Source: Flammeovirga kamogawensis (GTDB lineage Bacteria > Bacteroidota > Bacteroidia > Cytophagales > Flammeovirgaceae). From it: 64,000 nt of DNA. The stretch lies in NCBI RefSeq assembly GCF_018736065.1, contig NZ_CP076130.1:320001-384000 (forward strand), read 5' to 3'. Below the pieces are notes generated by a model. That model worked only from the letters and a program-made list of their open reading frames with translations. It had not been told where the DNA came from and did no database searches. How positions within the stretch are numbered: position 1 is the stretch's first letter; each line of letters starts with the position of its first letter. Shown one piece after another: positions 7,588-16,055 of the stretch. A program made the position numbers and the translations under genes.

Positions 7588-7936
7588 CGTTTTTTAGTCT
7601 TTTATAGTGTTTAAAGCAATTTGCTTTTGAGCTTTTTAGTTTACCTTATGATACAAATGTAGAGGTCTAAAATTTTATAAACTATGTCAGAAACCAAGGA
7701 GTAAACAGTTTAATTATGGTTAAAAAACTGTTTTTTTGCAGTTATTATCTAGTGAAATGCTTTTGATGCTATCTTATAATAAATGATACTACCATTTAAT
7801 ATTTTGCTCTTTTGTATAAAGTATTTAAAAGAATAGGTTGTGTAAGAAGAGTTTATTTGAAAAAAATGTTAATGACAAGATATGTGTTACAGTTGTTAAT
7901 GATTTAATGTTAAATTGAATTCATCTAACACAATAA
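7588..7936. other. Divergent intergenic region between hemA and the 7TM sensor gene
   Basis: The region is AT-rich and holds the hemA promoter candidate. An inverted repeat AAACAGTTT / AAACTGTTT lies at 7703-7733, followed by T residues on the plus strand. No plus-strand gene precedes that hairpin, so its role is unclear. I see no gene here. Confidence 0.6.
7654..7661 (-). promoter_or_regulatory. Candidate Bacteroidota -7 box for hemA
   Basis: The minus strand reads TACATTTG, matching TAnnTTTG, 66 bases before the hemA ATG. No clear -33 TTTG lies at the usual distance, so the call is tentative. Confidence 0.35.
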
Positions 7937-9829
7937 ATGCACATAGAAGGTGCTAAACATTATAAGATGTTGATTCGAACTATACTAATTGCATTACTAT
8001 GTAGTATTGGAGGACAATTCCTTCAGGCTAAACCAATTTCACTAGAGAACAAAGAAGAAGTATTAATATCTGCTCCTGATTTTACTTTAGTCGTAGATTC
8101 TTTAAATTCATTTTCAATAGAGGATGTAGTAGCCAAACAACGGTTATTTAAAGCACTAAATATACCTATGTTTGTCACCTCAGATACGGCTGTTTCGTAT
8201 TGGGTCAAAATGTCTATAGATGCAACTACTTTAAAAGGAAATTCTTGGGTTTTTGAAATACTAGATAGTCATTTAAGTAGTGTAGAAGCATTTCTGTCTG
8301 AAGATAATCATTTTCCATCAAAAATAGTTTCAGCAGGGTATGATCATCAATTTACTGATAGGGAATTTGAACATAAGAATATAACATTTCCATTAAATGT
8401 AAGAGATTCTACTAAAGTTGCTACCGTATATTTACGTTATAAATCTGATTTTAATAATGTCTTGCTCTTTAAATTAAGTAAAACAACATCTTTCTTTTCT
8501 TATGCATTAAAAGAGTATTTATCACTTGGGCTATTTTACGGTACAATATTATGTTTGATTTTAGTAAATGGGTTGCTATTTATTATTTTAAAAGAACGTT
8601 ACCAGCTTTTAATAATCTTCTATTTGTTGTCGGTAATTTCTTTAGGTTTATCAGAGGATAATTTAGCATCACAATATTTATGGGTAGAAAATCCAGTAAA
8701 TAATTATCATTTGATGAAACTTTCTTCTGTATTTTTCACTATTGCAATTACATTTTTATCCATCAATTTTTTAAAAATAAAGCAGCATCATAACCTATTG
8801 TTTTATGTGATATGGGCAATAACAATAGGCAATGTAGTATATTTTCTTACAGTGAAAGGGTACAATTCACCAATGTGGAATCTTTATTTATTTGGAGTTC
8901 CATTCATTTTAATTTTTTATGTATTAATACGTGCAATAAAAGCGAAAAGAATAAAAACATGGTACTTTTTTATAGGATATAGTACTCTATTATTGCAACT
9001 ACTTACACTCGTTTTAAAATCACACGACCTTTATATTTTTAGTGGAGTTCTCACAGTCTATTCATTTAATGTTACTCTCTTAATTGTAGGTCTACTTATT
9101 ACAATGTCTCAATTTGATAAGTTCAAAAAGTTGAAAGACGAGAAAGAAGCGATTCAAATAAGAGAAATCACAACTTTAAAAGAACAAGAAAAAATTATTG
9201 AGCAAAAAGTTATAGAAAGAACACAAGAGGTAGAAGAACAAAAAGAAATTGTTTTTTATAAGAATAAAGAACTAGAAGAAGTAAATGATTTACTGTTGGC
9301 TCATCAAAAACAAATTGCTTTAATGAACCAGCAATTAGAAAAAGAAAACCGTCAATTACATAATGATGTAGAAGAATTAGCAACGGCAAGAGTAATGCTT
9401 AAAGAAGTCTCTTTTGAAGAATTTGAAAATCTATTTCCAGACGATAATAGTTGTTACGAATATTTAGAGAAGAAGAAATGGGAGGCAGGCTATTCATGTA
9501 AAAAATGTAATGGGACAACTTACGCAAAAGGTCAAGGAGTACTTGGTAGAAGATGTAAGAAATGTAATTACAATGAGTCTGTAACTAGCGGTACAATATT
9601 TCATAGGTTACATTTTCCCATAGAAAAAGCATTCAGAATGTTGTTTATTGTTTTTGCTAATAATGGAGATATTTCAACGTATAAATTATCAGAAGATTTA
9701 GATCTGCGTCAGAATACTTGTTGGAAATTCAAGAAGAAAATTGATGATGCAATGCAAGAAAAAGAAAATCTCACGAATGAAAATAATGTTGATGAAGTGA
9801 AAGGGTGGGATGATCTTATTTTAGGATAG
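7937..9829 (+). CDS. 7TM-DISM sensor fused to a transposase-type zinc ribbon and HTH
   Basis: A membrane receptor with an unusual DNA-binding output. Order: signal peptide (from M1, or from M11 at 7967, which gives a more typical signal), an extracellular 7TMR-DISM sugar-binding-like domain (~45-185), seven membrane helices (~194-392), a coiled coil (~395-490), and a C-terminal domain (~492-602). The C-terminal domain has a zinc ribbon with C521, C524, C540 and C543. An aromatic/basic stretch follows (TSGTIFHRLHFP), then a predicted helix-turn-helix (578-600, STYKLSEDLDLRQNTCWKFK). This arrangement matches the N-terminus of IS1595/ISXO2-type transposases (zinc-ribbon family PF12760), but the DDE domain is absent. 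The 7TM-DISM part usually precedes histidine kinase, cyclase or LytTR outputs. I infer a one-component membrane regulator. It may control its neighbours on either side. Confidence 0.8.
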   Translation: MHIEGAKHYKMLIRTILIALLCSIGGQFLQAKPISLENKEEVLISAPDFTLVVDSLNSFSIEDVVAKQRLFKALNIPMFVTSDTAVSYWVKMSIDATTLKGNSWVFEILDSHLSSVEAFLSEDNHFPSKIVSAGYDHQFTDREFEHKNITFPLNVRDSTKVATVYLRYKSDFNNVLLFKLSKTTSFFSYALKEYLSLGLFYGTILCLILVNGLLFIILKERYQLLIIFYLLSVISLGLSEDNLASQYLWVENPVNNYHLMKLSSVFFTIAITFLSINFLKIKQHHNLLFYVIWAITIGNVVYFLTVKGYNSPMWNLYLFGVPFILIFYVLIRAIKAKRIKTWYFFIGYSTLLLQLLTLVLKSHDLYIFSGVLTVYSFNVTLLIVGLLITMSQFDKFKKLKDEKEAIQIREITTLKEQEKIIEQKVIERTQEVEEQKEIVFYKNKELEEVNDLLLAHQKQIALMNQQLEKENRQLHNDVEELATARVMLKEVSFEEFENLFPDDNSCYEYLEKKKWEAGYSCKKCNGTTYAKGQGVLGRRCKKCNYNESVTSGTIFHRLHFPIEKAFRMLFIVFANNGDISTYKLSEDLDLRQNTCWKFKKKIDDAMQEKENLTNENNVDEVKGWDDLILG

Positions 9830-10087
9830 AATACTTTTCATTTTTAATAAGCGTTAAAATCCACTTTTTTTAAATGATTGTTTTAACAGTTTTAAATAGT
9901 GAATAATACTTGTAATTAATTGATATATAGGTTTTAATGATATTTATTTTTAAGTGATTACTGTTTCTTTATGCGATTTTAATAAAGTTGTTTAATTACA
10001 CTTAATGTTGGATTATTGTAGTGTAATCAAATACAAAAATACTATACTATAAACAGAGTATTTGATACATGGCTAATACTTTGCATT

Positions 10088-10990
10088 ATGAATAAAAATA
10101 TAACTGTTGTCGGAAGTTCGAACACAGATATGGTTGTGAAAACTACTCGACTACCACAACCAGGTGAAACTATTTTAGGAGGAACTTTTAATCAATATCA
10201 AGGCGGAAAAGGAGCAAATCAAGCGGTAGCTGCTGCAAAACTAAATGGCAATGTTACTTTTATAGCTAAAGTAGGTAAAGATAGTTTAGGAGTTGAAGCT
10301 ATTAAAAGTTATCAAGAAGTTGGTATTAATACAAATCAGATATTAAAAGCAGAGAACGAGGCAACAGGTGTGGCATTAATAACGGTAGACGATAATGCAG
10401 AAAATAGTATTGTTGTATCATCTGGGGCAAACGCTTTACTATCAGTAGAAGACATCACTCAACAAGAAAAAATATTTACAACATCGGCAATCACTTTAGT
10501 ACAATTAGAAACACCTATTGTAACCGTTCAAAAAGTGGTTGAGTTAGCTAAAAACCACAATAATACTGTTGTTTTAAACCCTGCACCAGCACAACAATTA
10601 TCAGATGCAATATTAAAAAATGTAGATATTATTACACCCAACGAGACAGAGACGCAACTCTTAACAGGAGTAGAAATTAATGATATTACTTCTATGGAGA
10701 AGGCATCTGAAATATTTCATAATAAAGGAATAAATACTGTTGTAATCACACTCGGTAAGCAAGGTGCATATTTATCTAATTCAGAGTATAACGAAATTAT
10801 TCCAGCTCCAATTGTAAAAGCTATTGATACAACAGCAGCAGGTGATGTTTTTAATGGTGCACTTACAGTAGCTTTGGTAGAAGGCGAAAATATAAAACAA
10901 GCAATACAATTTGCAAGTAAGGCTGCATCAATTGCCGTAACTAGAAATGGTGCTCAAAATTCTGCACCTACTTTAGATGAACTTCTTTAA
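10088..10990 (+). CDS. rbsK: Ribokinase (PfkB family)
   Basis: It phosphorylates ribose to ribose 5-phosphate using ATP, in the cytoplasm. The N-terminal substrate loop shows GGKGANQAVAAA near residues 39-50, the ribokinase form of PfkB signature 1. Near the C-terminus DTTAAGDVFNG (247-257) carries the catalytic D253 and the anion hole; the usual GAGD is AAGD here. Length (300) is normal. It heads a three-gene plus-strand set with a sugar transporter 21 bases downstream and a surface ADP-ribosylglycohydrolase-like lipoprotein after that, which supports ribose as substrate. Other pentose or nucleoside PfkB kinases are possible but less likely. Confidence 0.88.
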   Translation: MNKNITVVGSSNTDMVVKTTRLPQPGETILGGTFNQYQGGKGANQAVAAAKLNGNVTFIAKVGKDSLGVEAIKSYQEVGINTNQILKAENEATGVALITVDDNAENSIVVSSGANALLSVEDITQQEKIFTTSAITLVQLETPIVTVQKVVELAKNHNNTVVLNPAPAQQLSDAILKNVDIITPNETETQLLTGVEINDITSMEKASEIFHNKGINTVVITLGKQGAYLSNSEYNEIIPAPIVKAIDTTAAGDVFNGALTVALVEGENIKQAIQFASKAASIAVTRNGAQNSAPTLDELL

Positions 10991-11011
10991 TACGCTAAAT
11001 TAATTACCAAT

Positions 11012-12010
11012 ATGTTTTTAATAGAAAATTATTCTTTAGCAGTAGCCTTTTGTTTTATCACTATGCTCTGTTGGGGTTCTTGGGCTAATACTCAAAAACT
11101 TGCAAGTCAGAAATGGAATTTCCAATTGTTTTACTGGGATTATTCTATTGGAGTGGTTCTTATCTCTTTACTTTTAGCACTTACCATGGGTTCTTATGGT
11201 GAACATGGACGTGGATTTATTCAAGATATAACATCGGCAAATTCAAGTGCAATTATGAGTGCTTTTATTGGTGGTGTCATTTTTAATATAGCAAATATAC
11301 TACTTGTAATAGCTATTGATATTACAGGAATGGCTGTCGCTTTTCCGGTAGGTATTGGGTTAGCATTAGTGATTGGTGTTATAGATAATTACATAAAAGA
11401 CCCTTCAGCAGATCCATTTTTAATATTTACAGGAGTACTACTAATTGTATTGGCAATTTTACTCAATGCAATTGCTTATAAACGTCTGCCAAATCAACAA
11501 TCAGGAAGTAGTAAAGGGATAATTATTGCATTAATTGCTGGAGTATCGATGGGGTTCTTTTATGGTTTTGTTGCAGATGCAATGGCTACAAACTTAATCA
11601 CTCCAGAACTAGGAAAGTTAACTCCTTATTCTGCTGTAGTAGTATTTGCATTAGGAATTATGCTCTCAAATTTCATTTTTAATACCATTAATATGTATAA
11701 ACCTCTATCAGGAGAGGCGGTATCTTATGCAGATTATATACATAAAGGAACAACAAAATTACACCTTATTGGTATTCTTGGTGGGGCAATTTGGGGAGTA
11801 GGAATGGCTTTTAACATTATCGCTTCAGAAGTTGCAAGTCCGGCAGTATCTTATGGATTAGGGCAAGGAGCCACCATGATTGCTGCATTTTGGGGAGTTG
11901 TAATATGGAAAGAGTTTCAAGATGCTCCAAAAGGAACAAATAAATTATTAAACCTTATGTTTTTGCTATTTATAGTAGGACTTGGGTTGGTTGTGTATTC
12001 AAAATTATAA
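11012..12010 (+). CDS. GRP-family (GlcU/RhaT-like) sugar transporter, ten membrane helices
   Basis: This 332-residue inner-membrane protein has about ten hydrophobic helices across its whole length. The N-terminal WGSWANTQKL and the two-fold five-helix pattern fit the drug/metabolite superfamily, glucose/ribose porter branch. Members import sugars with protons. It lies 21 bases after ribokinase and 11 bases before the glycohydrolase lipoprotein, so ribose is the likely cargo. The substrate rests on context, not on a residue motif. Mid-protein, a loop (~155-170, RLPNQQSGSSKG) separates the two halves. Confidence 0.8.
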   Translation: MFLIENYSLAVAFCFITMLCWGSWANTQKLASQKWNFQLFYWDYSIGVVLISLLLALTMGSYGEHGRGFIQDITSANSSAIMSAFIGGVIFNIANILLVIAIDITGMAVAFPVGIGLALVIGVIDNYIKDPSADPFLIFTGVLLIVLAILLNAIAYKRLPNQQSGSSKGIIIALIAGVSMGFFYGFVADAMATNLITPELGKLTPYSAVVVFALGIMLSNFIFNTINMYKPLSGEAVSYADYIHKGTTKLHLIGILGGAIWGVGMAFNIIASEVASPAVSYGLGQGATMIAAFWGVVIWKEFQDAPKGTNKLLNLMFLLFIVGLGLVVYSKL

Positions 12011-12021
12011 GGCATAAATTA

Positions 12022-13968
12022 ATGAACAAATTTTACCAATATATCGGGGTATTACTTCTTAGTTTAACTGTAATAGGTTGTACTGAAAAAGAAGAAAAAG
12101 GGAATTATAAATTACTTTCAGTAGAAGAATATAACGATGCTGTTTATGCATCTTGGATAGGACAAATTGTAGGAAATACTTATGGTTTAGGATATGAGTT
12201 TAAATTTATAGATGAGCCAGGTCCAGATAAATTTCCTTATGGATATGATTTTACGTTAGAAGATCTTAAGAAGCATAATGGAGCTTATTCTGATGATGAT
12301 ACAGATATTGAGTATATGTATTTGACTCAAATGGAAAAGAATGGAATAGAACCAAGCTATAAAAATTTAGCCAACGCGTGGTCTACTCATGTAAAAGAAC
12401 GTGTTTGGTTTGCCAATAGAATGGCCGTAACATTAATTAATGCAGGTCATTTTCCACCTGTATCAGGTTCAATTGGTTATAATACAGAGTGGTTTCAGAT
12501 AGACCCTCAATTGGTAAATGAAATTTGGGCAGTAACTTCTCCAGGCATGATTAATTATGCTGTTGAAAAATCAGAATTTTCTGCTAGGATTACTAATGAT
12601 AGTTTCGGTATTGATCCTACTTTACATTATGCAGCAATGTATAGTGCCGCATTTTTCGAAAAAGATATTCATAAATTAATTGATATTGGAACAGAGTCTC
12701 TTCCAAAAAACAGTCGTTTTAAAGCCATAGTTGAAAATGTAAAAAAATGGCATTCAAAACACCCTAATGATTGGCAGAAAGCAAGAGCACTTGTAAAAGA
12801 ACATTACTATGTTGTTGAAGATTATAACAGACATTCTTGGGCTGTTGTAGATGCAAATTTAAATGGAGCATATGGAATTATGGCTCTTTTATACGGGGAT
12901 GGCGATTTCCAAAAAACATTAGATTATAGCTGTGCATTTGGAATGGATGCAGATAATCAGGCAGCAACAATGTGTGGTTTATTGGGTATAGTGAATGGTT
13001 CTAAAAGCATACCTCATGACTTAATGTTTCCTGTAGAAGGTGCAAATTGGAAGCTCCCTTTTAATGATCAATATAAAATGATAACAAGAGAGGGCTTATC
13101 TGATGAAACACTTACTAACCTTGCAAAAAGAACTGCTATACAAGGAGAGAGAATTATTAAAGCATATGGAGGTGAAGTGATTACAAAAGGAGGGAAGCAA
13201 TATTATAAAATCAATACTGATGCAAAATTTGTAGCTCCTTTCGAATTAAATACTATTCCAAAAATGGCTATAGAAGTAAACCATCCATTTAATTATCCTA
13301 TCTATACTGGTGGTAATAAAGGAGATGTAAAAGTAAAAATTGAGGGTGAATTACCTAAAGGAATCGCATTGACATCAACTGCTTTGGAAGGAACACCTAC
13401 TGAAGTAGGAACGTATGCTTTTGATATAATTGCGGAATATAAAGGTGAAGTAAAAGCAATCAATGTAAAATTTGATGTACATTCTAAAAACTTAGCTTCT
13501 ACAGCAAAAGAAGTGGTTTATAATAAGAACTCAACAAATAAAAATATTGAGTTAATTAGAAATGGAACAACAAAAGAAACATATTATAGTACTAAAAAAG
13601 GAACTGCCAGAGAAGTTGATTTTTACGGTTATAAATGGGATAAACCACAAACAATTTCAGCTTTAATTTATAATAATGGACAATCTGGAGAGTTTTGCGG
13701 TTGGTTTACTTCTTTTGAGGTCGAAGTTCTGAAAAATGGTAAATGGGTTAAACTAGAAGGTGAAGAAGTGTCTCCAAAAATGAATTTAGATAATTCGCAA
13801 TGGTTAAAGCCTTGTTTTATGAATTACGAAATAACTTTTAAGCCTGTAACTACTAAAGGAATCAGAATTGTTGGTCTTGGTGGCGGCATTGAAAAAGATG
13901 CAAATAATGCTCACTTAGGCATACAGTATTATACCTCAATTAGCGAATTGAGTGTATTTGAGAAATAA
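12022..13968 (+). CDS. ADP-ribosylglycohydrolase-like lipoprotein with C-terminal binding domains
   Basis: This exported lipoprotein (lipobox VIGC, C20) has an ADP-ribosylglycohydrolase fold at about residues 35-400. Metal-site segments are SDDDTD (90-95) and GMDADNQAA (307-315), matching the family's N-terminal acidic motif and C-terminal DxD. A putative-Ig/cadherin-like domain follows (~415-490), then a discoidin-like domain (~500-648). The family cleaves N- or O-glycosidic bonds to ribose, in ADP-ribosylated proteins or in nucleosides. Transporter and ribokinase upstream suggest the released ribose is taken up and phosphorylated. Because it is secreted, the substrate should be external. 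The exact substrate is not readable from the sequence. Confidence 0.82.
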   Translation: MNKFYQYIGVLLLSLTVIGCTEKEEKGNYKLLSVEEYNDAVYASWIGQIVGNTYGLGYEFKFIDEPGPDKFPYGYDFTLEDLKKHNGAYSDDDTDIEYMYLTQMEKNGIEPSYKNLANAWSTHVKERVWFANRMAVTLINAGHFPPVSGSIGYNTEWFQIDPQLVNEIWAVTSPGMINYAVEKSEFSARITNDSFGIDPTLHYAAMYSAAFFEKDIHKLIDIGTESLPKNSRFKAIVENVKKWHSKHPNDWQKARALVKEHYYVVEDYNRHSWAVVDANLNGAYGIMALLYGDGDFQKTLDYSCAFGMDADNQAATMCGLLGIVNGSKSIPHDLMFPVEGANWKLPFNDQYKMITREGLSDETLTNLAKRTAIQGERIIKAYGGEVITKGGKQYYKINTDAKFVAPFELNTIPKMAIEVNHPFNYPIYTGGNKGDVKVKIEGELPKGIALTSTALEGTPTEVGTYAFDIIAEYKGEVKAINVKFDVHSKNLASTAKEVVYNKNSTNKNIELIRNGTTKETYYSTKKGTAREVDFYGYKWDKPQTISALIYNNGQSGEFCGWFTSFEVEVLKNGKWVKLEGEEVSPKMNLDNSQWLKPCFMNYEITFKPVTTKGIRIVGLGGGIEKDANNAHLGIQYYTSISELSVFEK

Positions 13969-13992
13969 ATGTTACCCTATTTTATTCCCCCT

Positions 13993-14025
13993 AAGAGACT
14001 CTAGTTAAATGGAGTCTCTTTTTTT
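13993..14025 (+). terminator. Terminator of the ribose operon
   Basis: AGAGACTC (13994-14001) pairs with GAGTCTCT (14012-14019) with a 10-base loop, followed by seven T. It ends the three-gene operon 25 bases after its last stop. Confidence 0.88.
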
Positions 14026-14121
14026 GTGATTGAATGAGAAAAATATCTAAATTAGTTTTTTAAGCACTCTACTTCTGACTATTTTTTGAGTGTTATTTTT
14101 CTTAAACTATTACATCAAATC

Positions 14122-14343
14122 ATGCAATATATACTTAGTAATCTAAACGATTTTCTCCTAATAATTTTATTTCTTTTCCTTGTTTTAGTACTTCATGGAG
14201 TAATAAATTTTAGTAAAATCTCAGAAGAGAAACTAAAAGAATACAAAGCGAAGAAAATGTCTTATGTATTTGTTTGGGGAGGATTAATTGTTTTTACACT
14301 CTCCTTATTTATTAATATTGGAATGCAAAAAGGCATTATTTAA
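14122..14343 (+). CDS. Small two-helix membrane protein, unknown
   Basis: This is a 73-residue protein if the ATG at 14122 is used; the frame extends to a TTG at 14086, which I think less likely. Two hydrophobic helices (about 10-28 and 45-66) flank a charged loop (EEKLKEYKAKK). No family is recognised. It stands between two terminators, so it would be a single-gene unit. No clear promoter box is seen. Confidence 0.5.
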   Translation: MQYILSNLNDFLLIILFLFLVLVLHGVINFSKISEEKLKEYKAKKMSYVFVWGGLIVFTLSLFINIGMQKGII

Positions 14344-14401
14344 ATAATAAAAGGTTGATAAATTTGACAAGCTGAAGAAGAAGAATATTTTGAAATAAAG
14401 A

Positions 14402-14433
14402 AAAAAGCTACCTCCCATAAAGAGGCAGCTTTT
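14402..14433. terminator. Bidirectional terminator
   Basis: AAAAGCTACCTC (14403-14414) pairs with GAGGCAGCTTTT (14422-14433) with one mismatch. A and T runs flank it, so it can serve both the small membrane gene (plus) and the SusD gene (minus). Confidence 0.8.
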
Positions 14434-14475
14434 CAACTTAAGTTCCAATTGTAACTTTCTACTTCTACTTTCTAT

Positions 14476-16002
14476 TTACTTTTGCCACCACATTTGAGTT
14501 TCCAACTTATCACCGCCAATTCTAGAAGCAGCTGTACTTCTATTTGTTGGGTTAAGCTGTTGCTCAGAGGATGGATATGTATATCTTTGAATAATTATAT
14601 TTCTACTTGGACCTTCTGCAGGGGGAGCAAGTGGAGCACCTCCTAAACGAATTGCTTCTCTCCATCCGTTGAATGGAGAGTTGTAATTTGCAATCCATTT
14701 TTGAAGACCAATGATCTCTTTAAATGTTTTACCACTAGATAAGAGTGTTGAATAATCTACATTTGCCTGTGCTAAATAAGCAGTAATATCTACATCTTCT
14801 ACACCCCATTCTTTCATAGAGGCTGTAATTCCTTCGTTATAATACATCTGAGCTTGTGTAGTATTGCCTTGTCTAGCAGCTTGTTCTGATTGAATAAAAA
14901 ACGTTTCAACAATAGAAAATAATTTACCAACCTGCGTAGGATCTTGCTGATAACTAGGTGCTATATGAGAATATTTACTGAAAGAAGTTGACGCACCTCC
15001 ATATAAAATACCTTTATAAATCACCTTTGTAATTACTTCTCCGTCAGCATCTTTTAGTGTATCTCCTTTACTGTCAAACTGAACTTCTTGAAGATTATTA
15101 TCGATATAAAATGGTCTTCTAGGATCTTCTAAATCATTCAAAACATCTACTAAAGTATTCGCCATATTAAACTCAATAGGTCTATTAGATCCCGTAACAT
15201 CCCAATATTCAAATACTGGATTTGCATTAGGAAATGTACTTTTATATGGAAACATAGCTTCGCCTTCTATATCTTTTATATAACCTTTTGAAGCGGCTAA
15301 ATCAAAATATTTTTTAGAATTAGCAGCATCAACATCTGCTATTCTCATGGCCATTCTCATCATTATAGAACCTGCAAAGTCTTTCCATTTGGTCATGTCT
15401 CCTTTATAAATAATATCAGTAGAAGTAAAAGCTTTTCCAGAAAGATCTGAATTGACTACTTCTTCTAAAACACCTAAAGTTTTCATGTAAATAGATTGAG
15501 CATCATCGTATTTAGGGTAAATTACCTGATTACTTCCTAAAGCTTCTTCGTAGGGAACATCTGTAAAAAAATCTGTCAATTGTAGCCAAGCATACGATTC
15601 TAAGACTTTAATAATTGCCATTTTATTGGTGTATTCTTGTTCAGGAATAACCTCTCTTTCCCCTTCAACAATGGCTTTTGCATCCATTAAATCATTAAGA
15701 AGTATATAATAGTAATCCCAGATAGTACCATTAATATCTCTATTATCAATATAATACTGCGATTCTGCAACATATTGCACTTGCATCCAATATTGTGCAA
15801 ATAACCTAGTATTACTCCAGTTTACACTTGGGTTTTGCTCTACATCTACCAACTTTTGTTCAGTGGTAGATATCAAGTAAGCAGCATCAATTGTTAGTGG
15901 TTTCTTCGGATCGGTATTAATTTCTTCATATTCTGATGTACATGAAATAAAGGCATTTAGTATAATCAGAAGAGGAATATATTTTTTCAATTGTAAATAC
16001 AT
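14476..16002 (-). CDS. SusD/RagB-like outer-membrane lipoprotein (SusD-like_2 type)
   Basis: This is a surface glycan- or peptide-binding lipoprotein that lids a SusC channel. The signal ends in a lipobox (AFISC, C21). The mature protein shows TPR-type helices and the N-terminal motif YEEINTDPKKP, typical of the shorter SusD-like_2 / nutrient-binding group. Length 508. It starts 53 bases after the SusC gene and is certainly co-transcribed with it. No glycoside hydrolase, lyase or peptidase follows: the locus ends at a terminator. The ligand therefore cannot be guessed. Confidence 0.9.
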   Translation of the reverse strand: MYLQLKKYIPLLIILNAFISCTSEYEEINTDPKKPLTIDAAYLISTTEQKLVDVEQNPSVNWSNTRLFAQYWMQVQYVAESQYYIDNRDINGTIWDYYYILLNDLMDAKAIVEGEREVIPEQEYTNKMAIIKVLESYAWLQLTDFFTDVPYEEALGSNQVIYPKYDDAQSIYMKTLGVLEEVVNSDLSGKAFTSTDIIYKGDMTKWKDFAGSIMMRMAMRIADVDAANSKKYFDLAASKGYIKDIEGEAMFPYKSTFPNANPVFEYWDVTGSNRPIEFNMANTLVDVLNDLEDPRRPFYIDNNLQEVQFDSKGDTLKDADGEVITKVIYKGILYGGASTSFSKYSHIAPSYQQDPTQVGKLFSIVETFFIQSEQAARQGNTTQAQMYYNEGITASMKEWGVEDVDITAYLAQANVDYSTLLSSGKTFKEIIGLQKWIANYNSPFNGWREAIRLGGAPLAPPAEGPSRNIIIQRYTYPSSEQQLNPTNRSTAASRIGGDKLETQMWWQK

Positions 16003-16055
16003 AATTGATATTATTTTCTAGTCAGTTGACTATGTAATTACTGTTTTATTTTATT

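Noticed and set aside
7703-7733. Hairpin AAACAGTTT / AAACTGTTT followed by T residues, like a terminator.
   Set aside because: No plus-strand gene ends before it, so I kept it only as a note in the intergenic entry.
8023-8208. Minus-strand 61-codon ORF within the 7TM gene.
   Set aside because: Antisense shadow of the extracellular domain coding frame.
9411-9829. C-terminal zinc ribbon of the 7TM protein as a remnant of an inserted transposon.
   Set aside because: No terminal inverted repeats, target duplication or DDE domain are seen and the frame is continuous through the coiled coil; a fused domain is the better reading.
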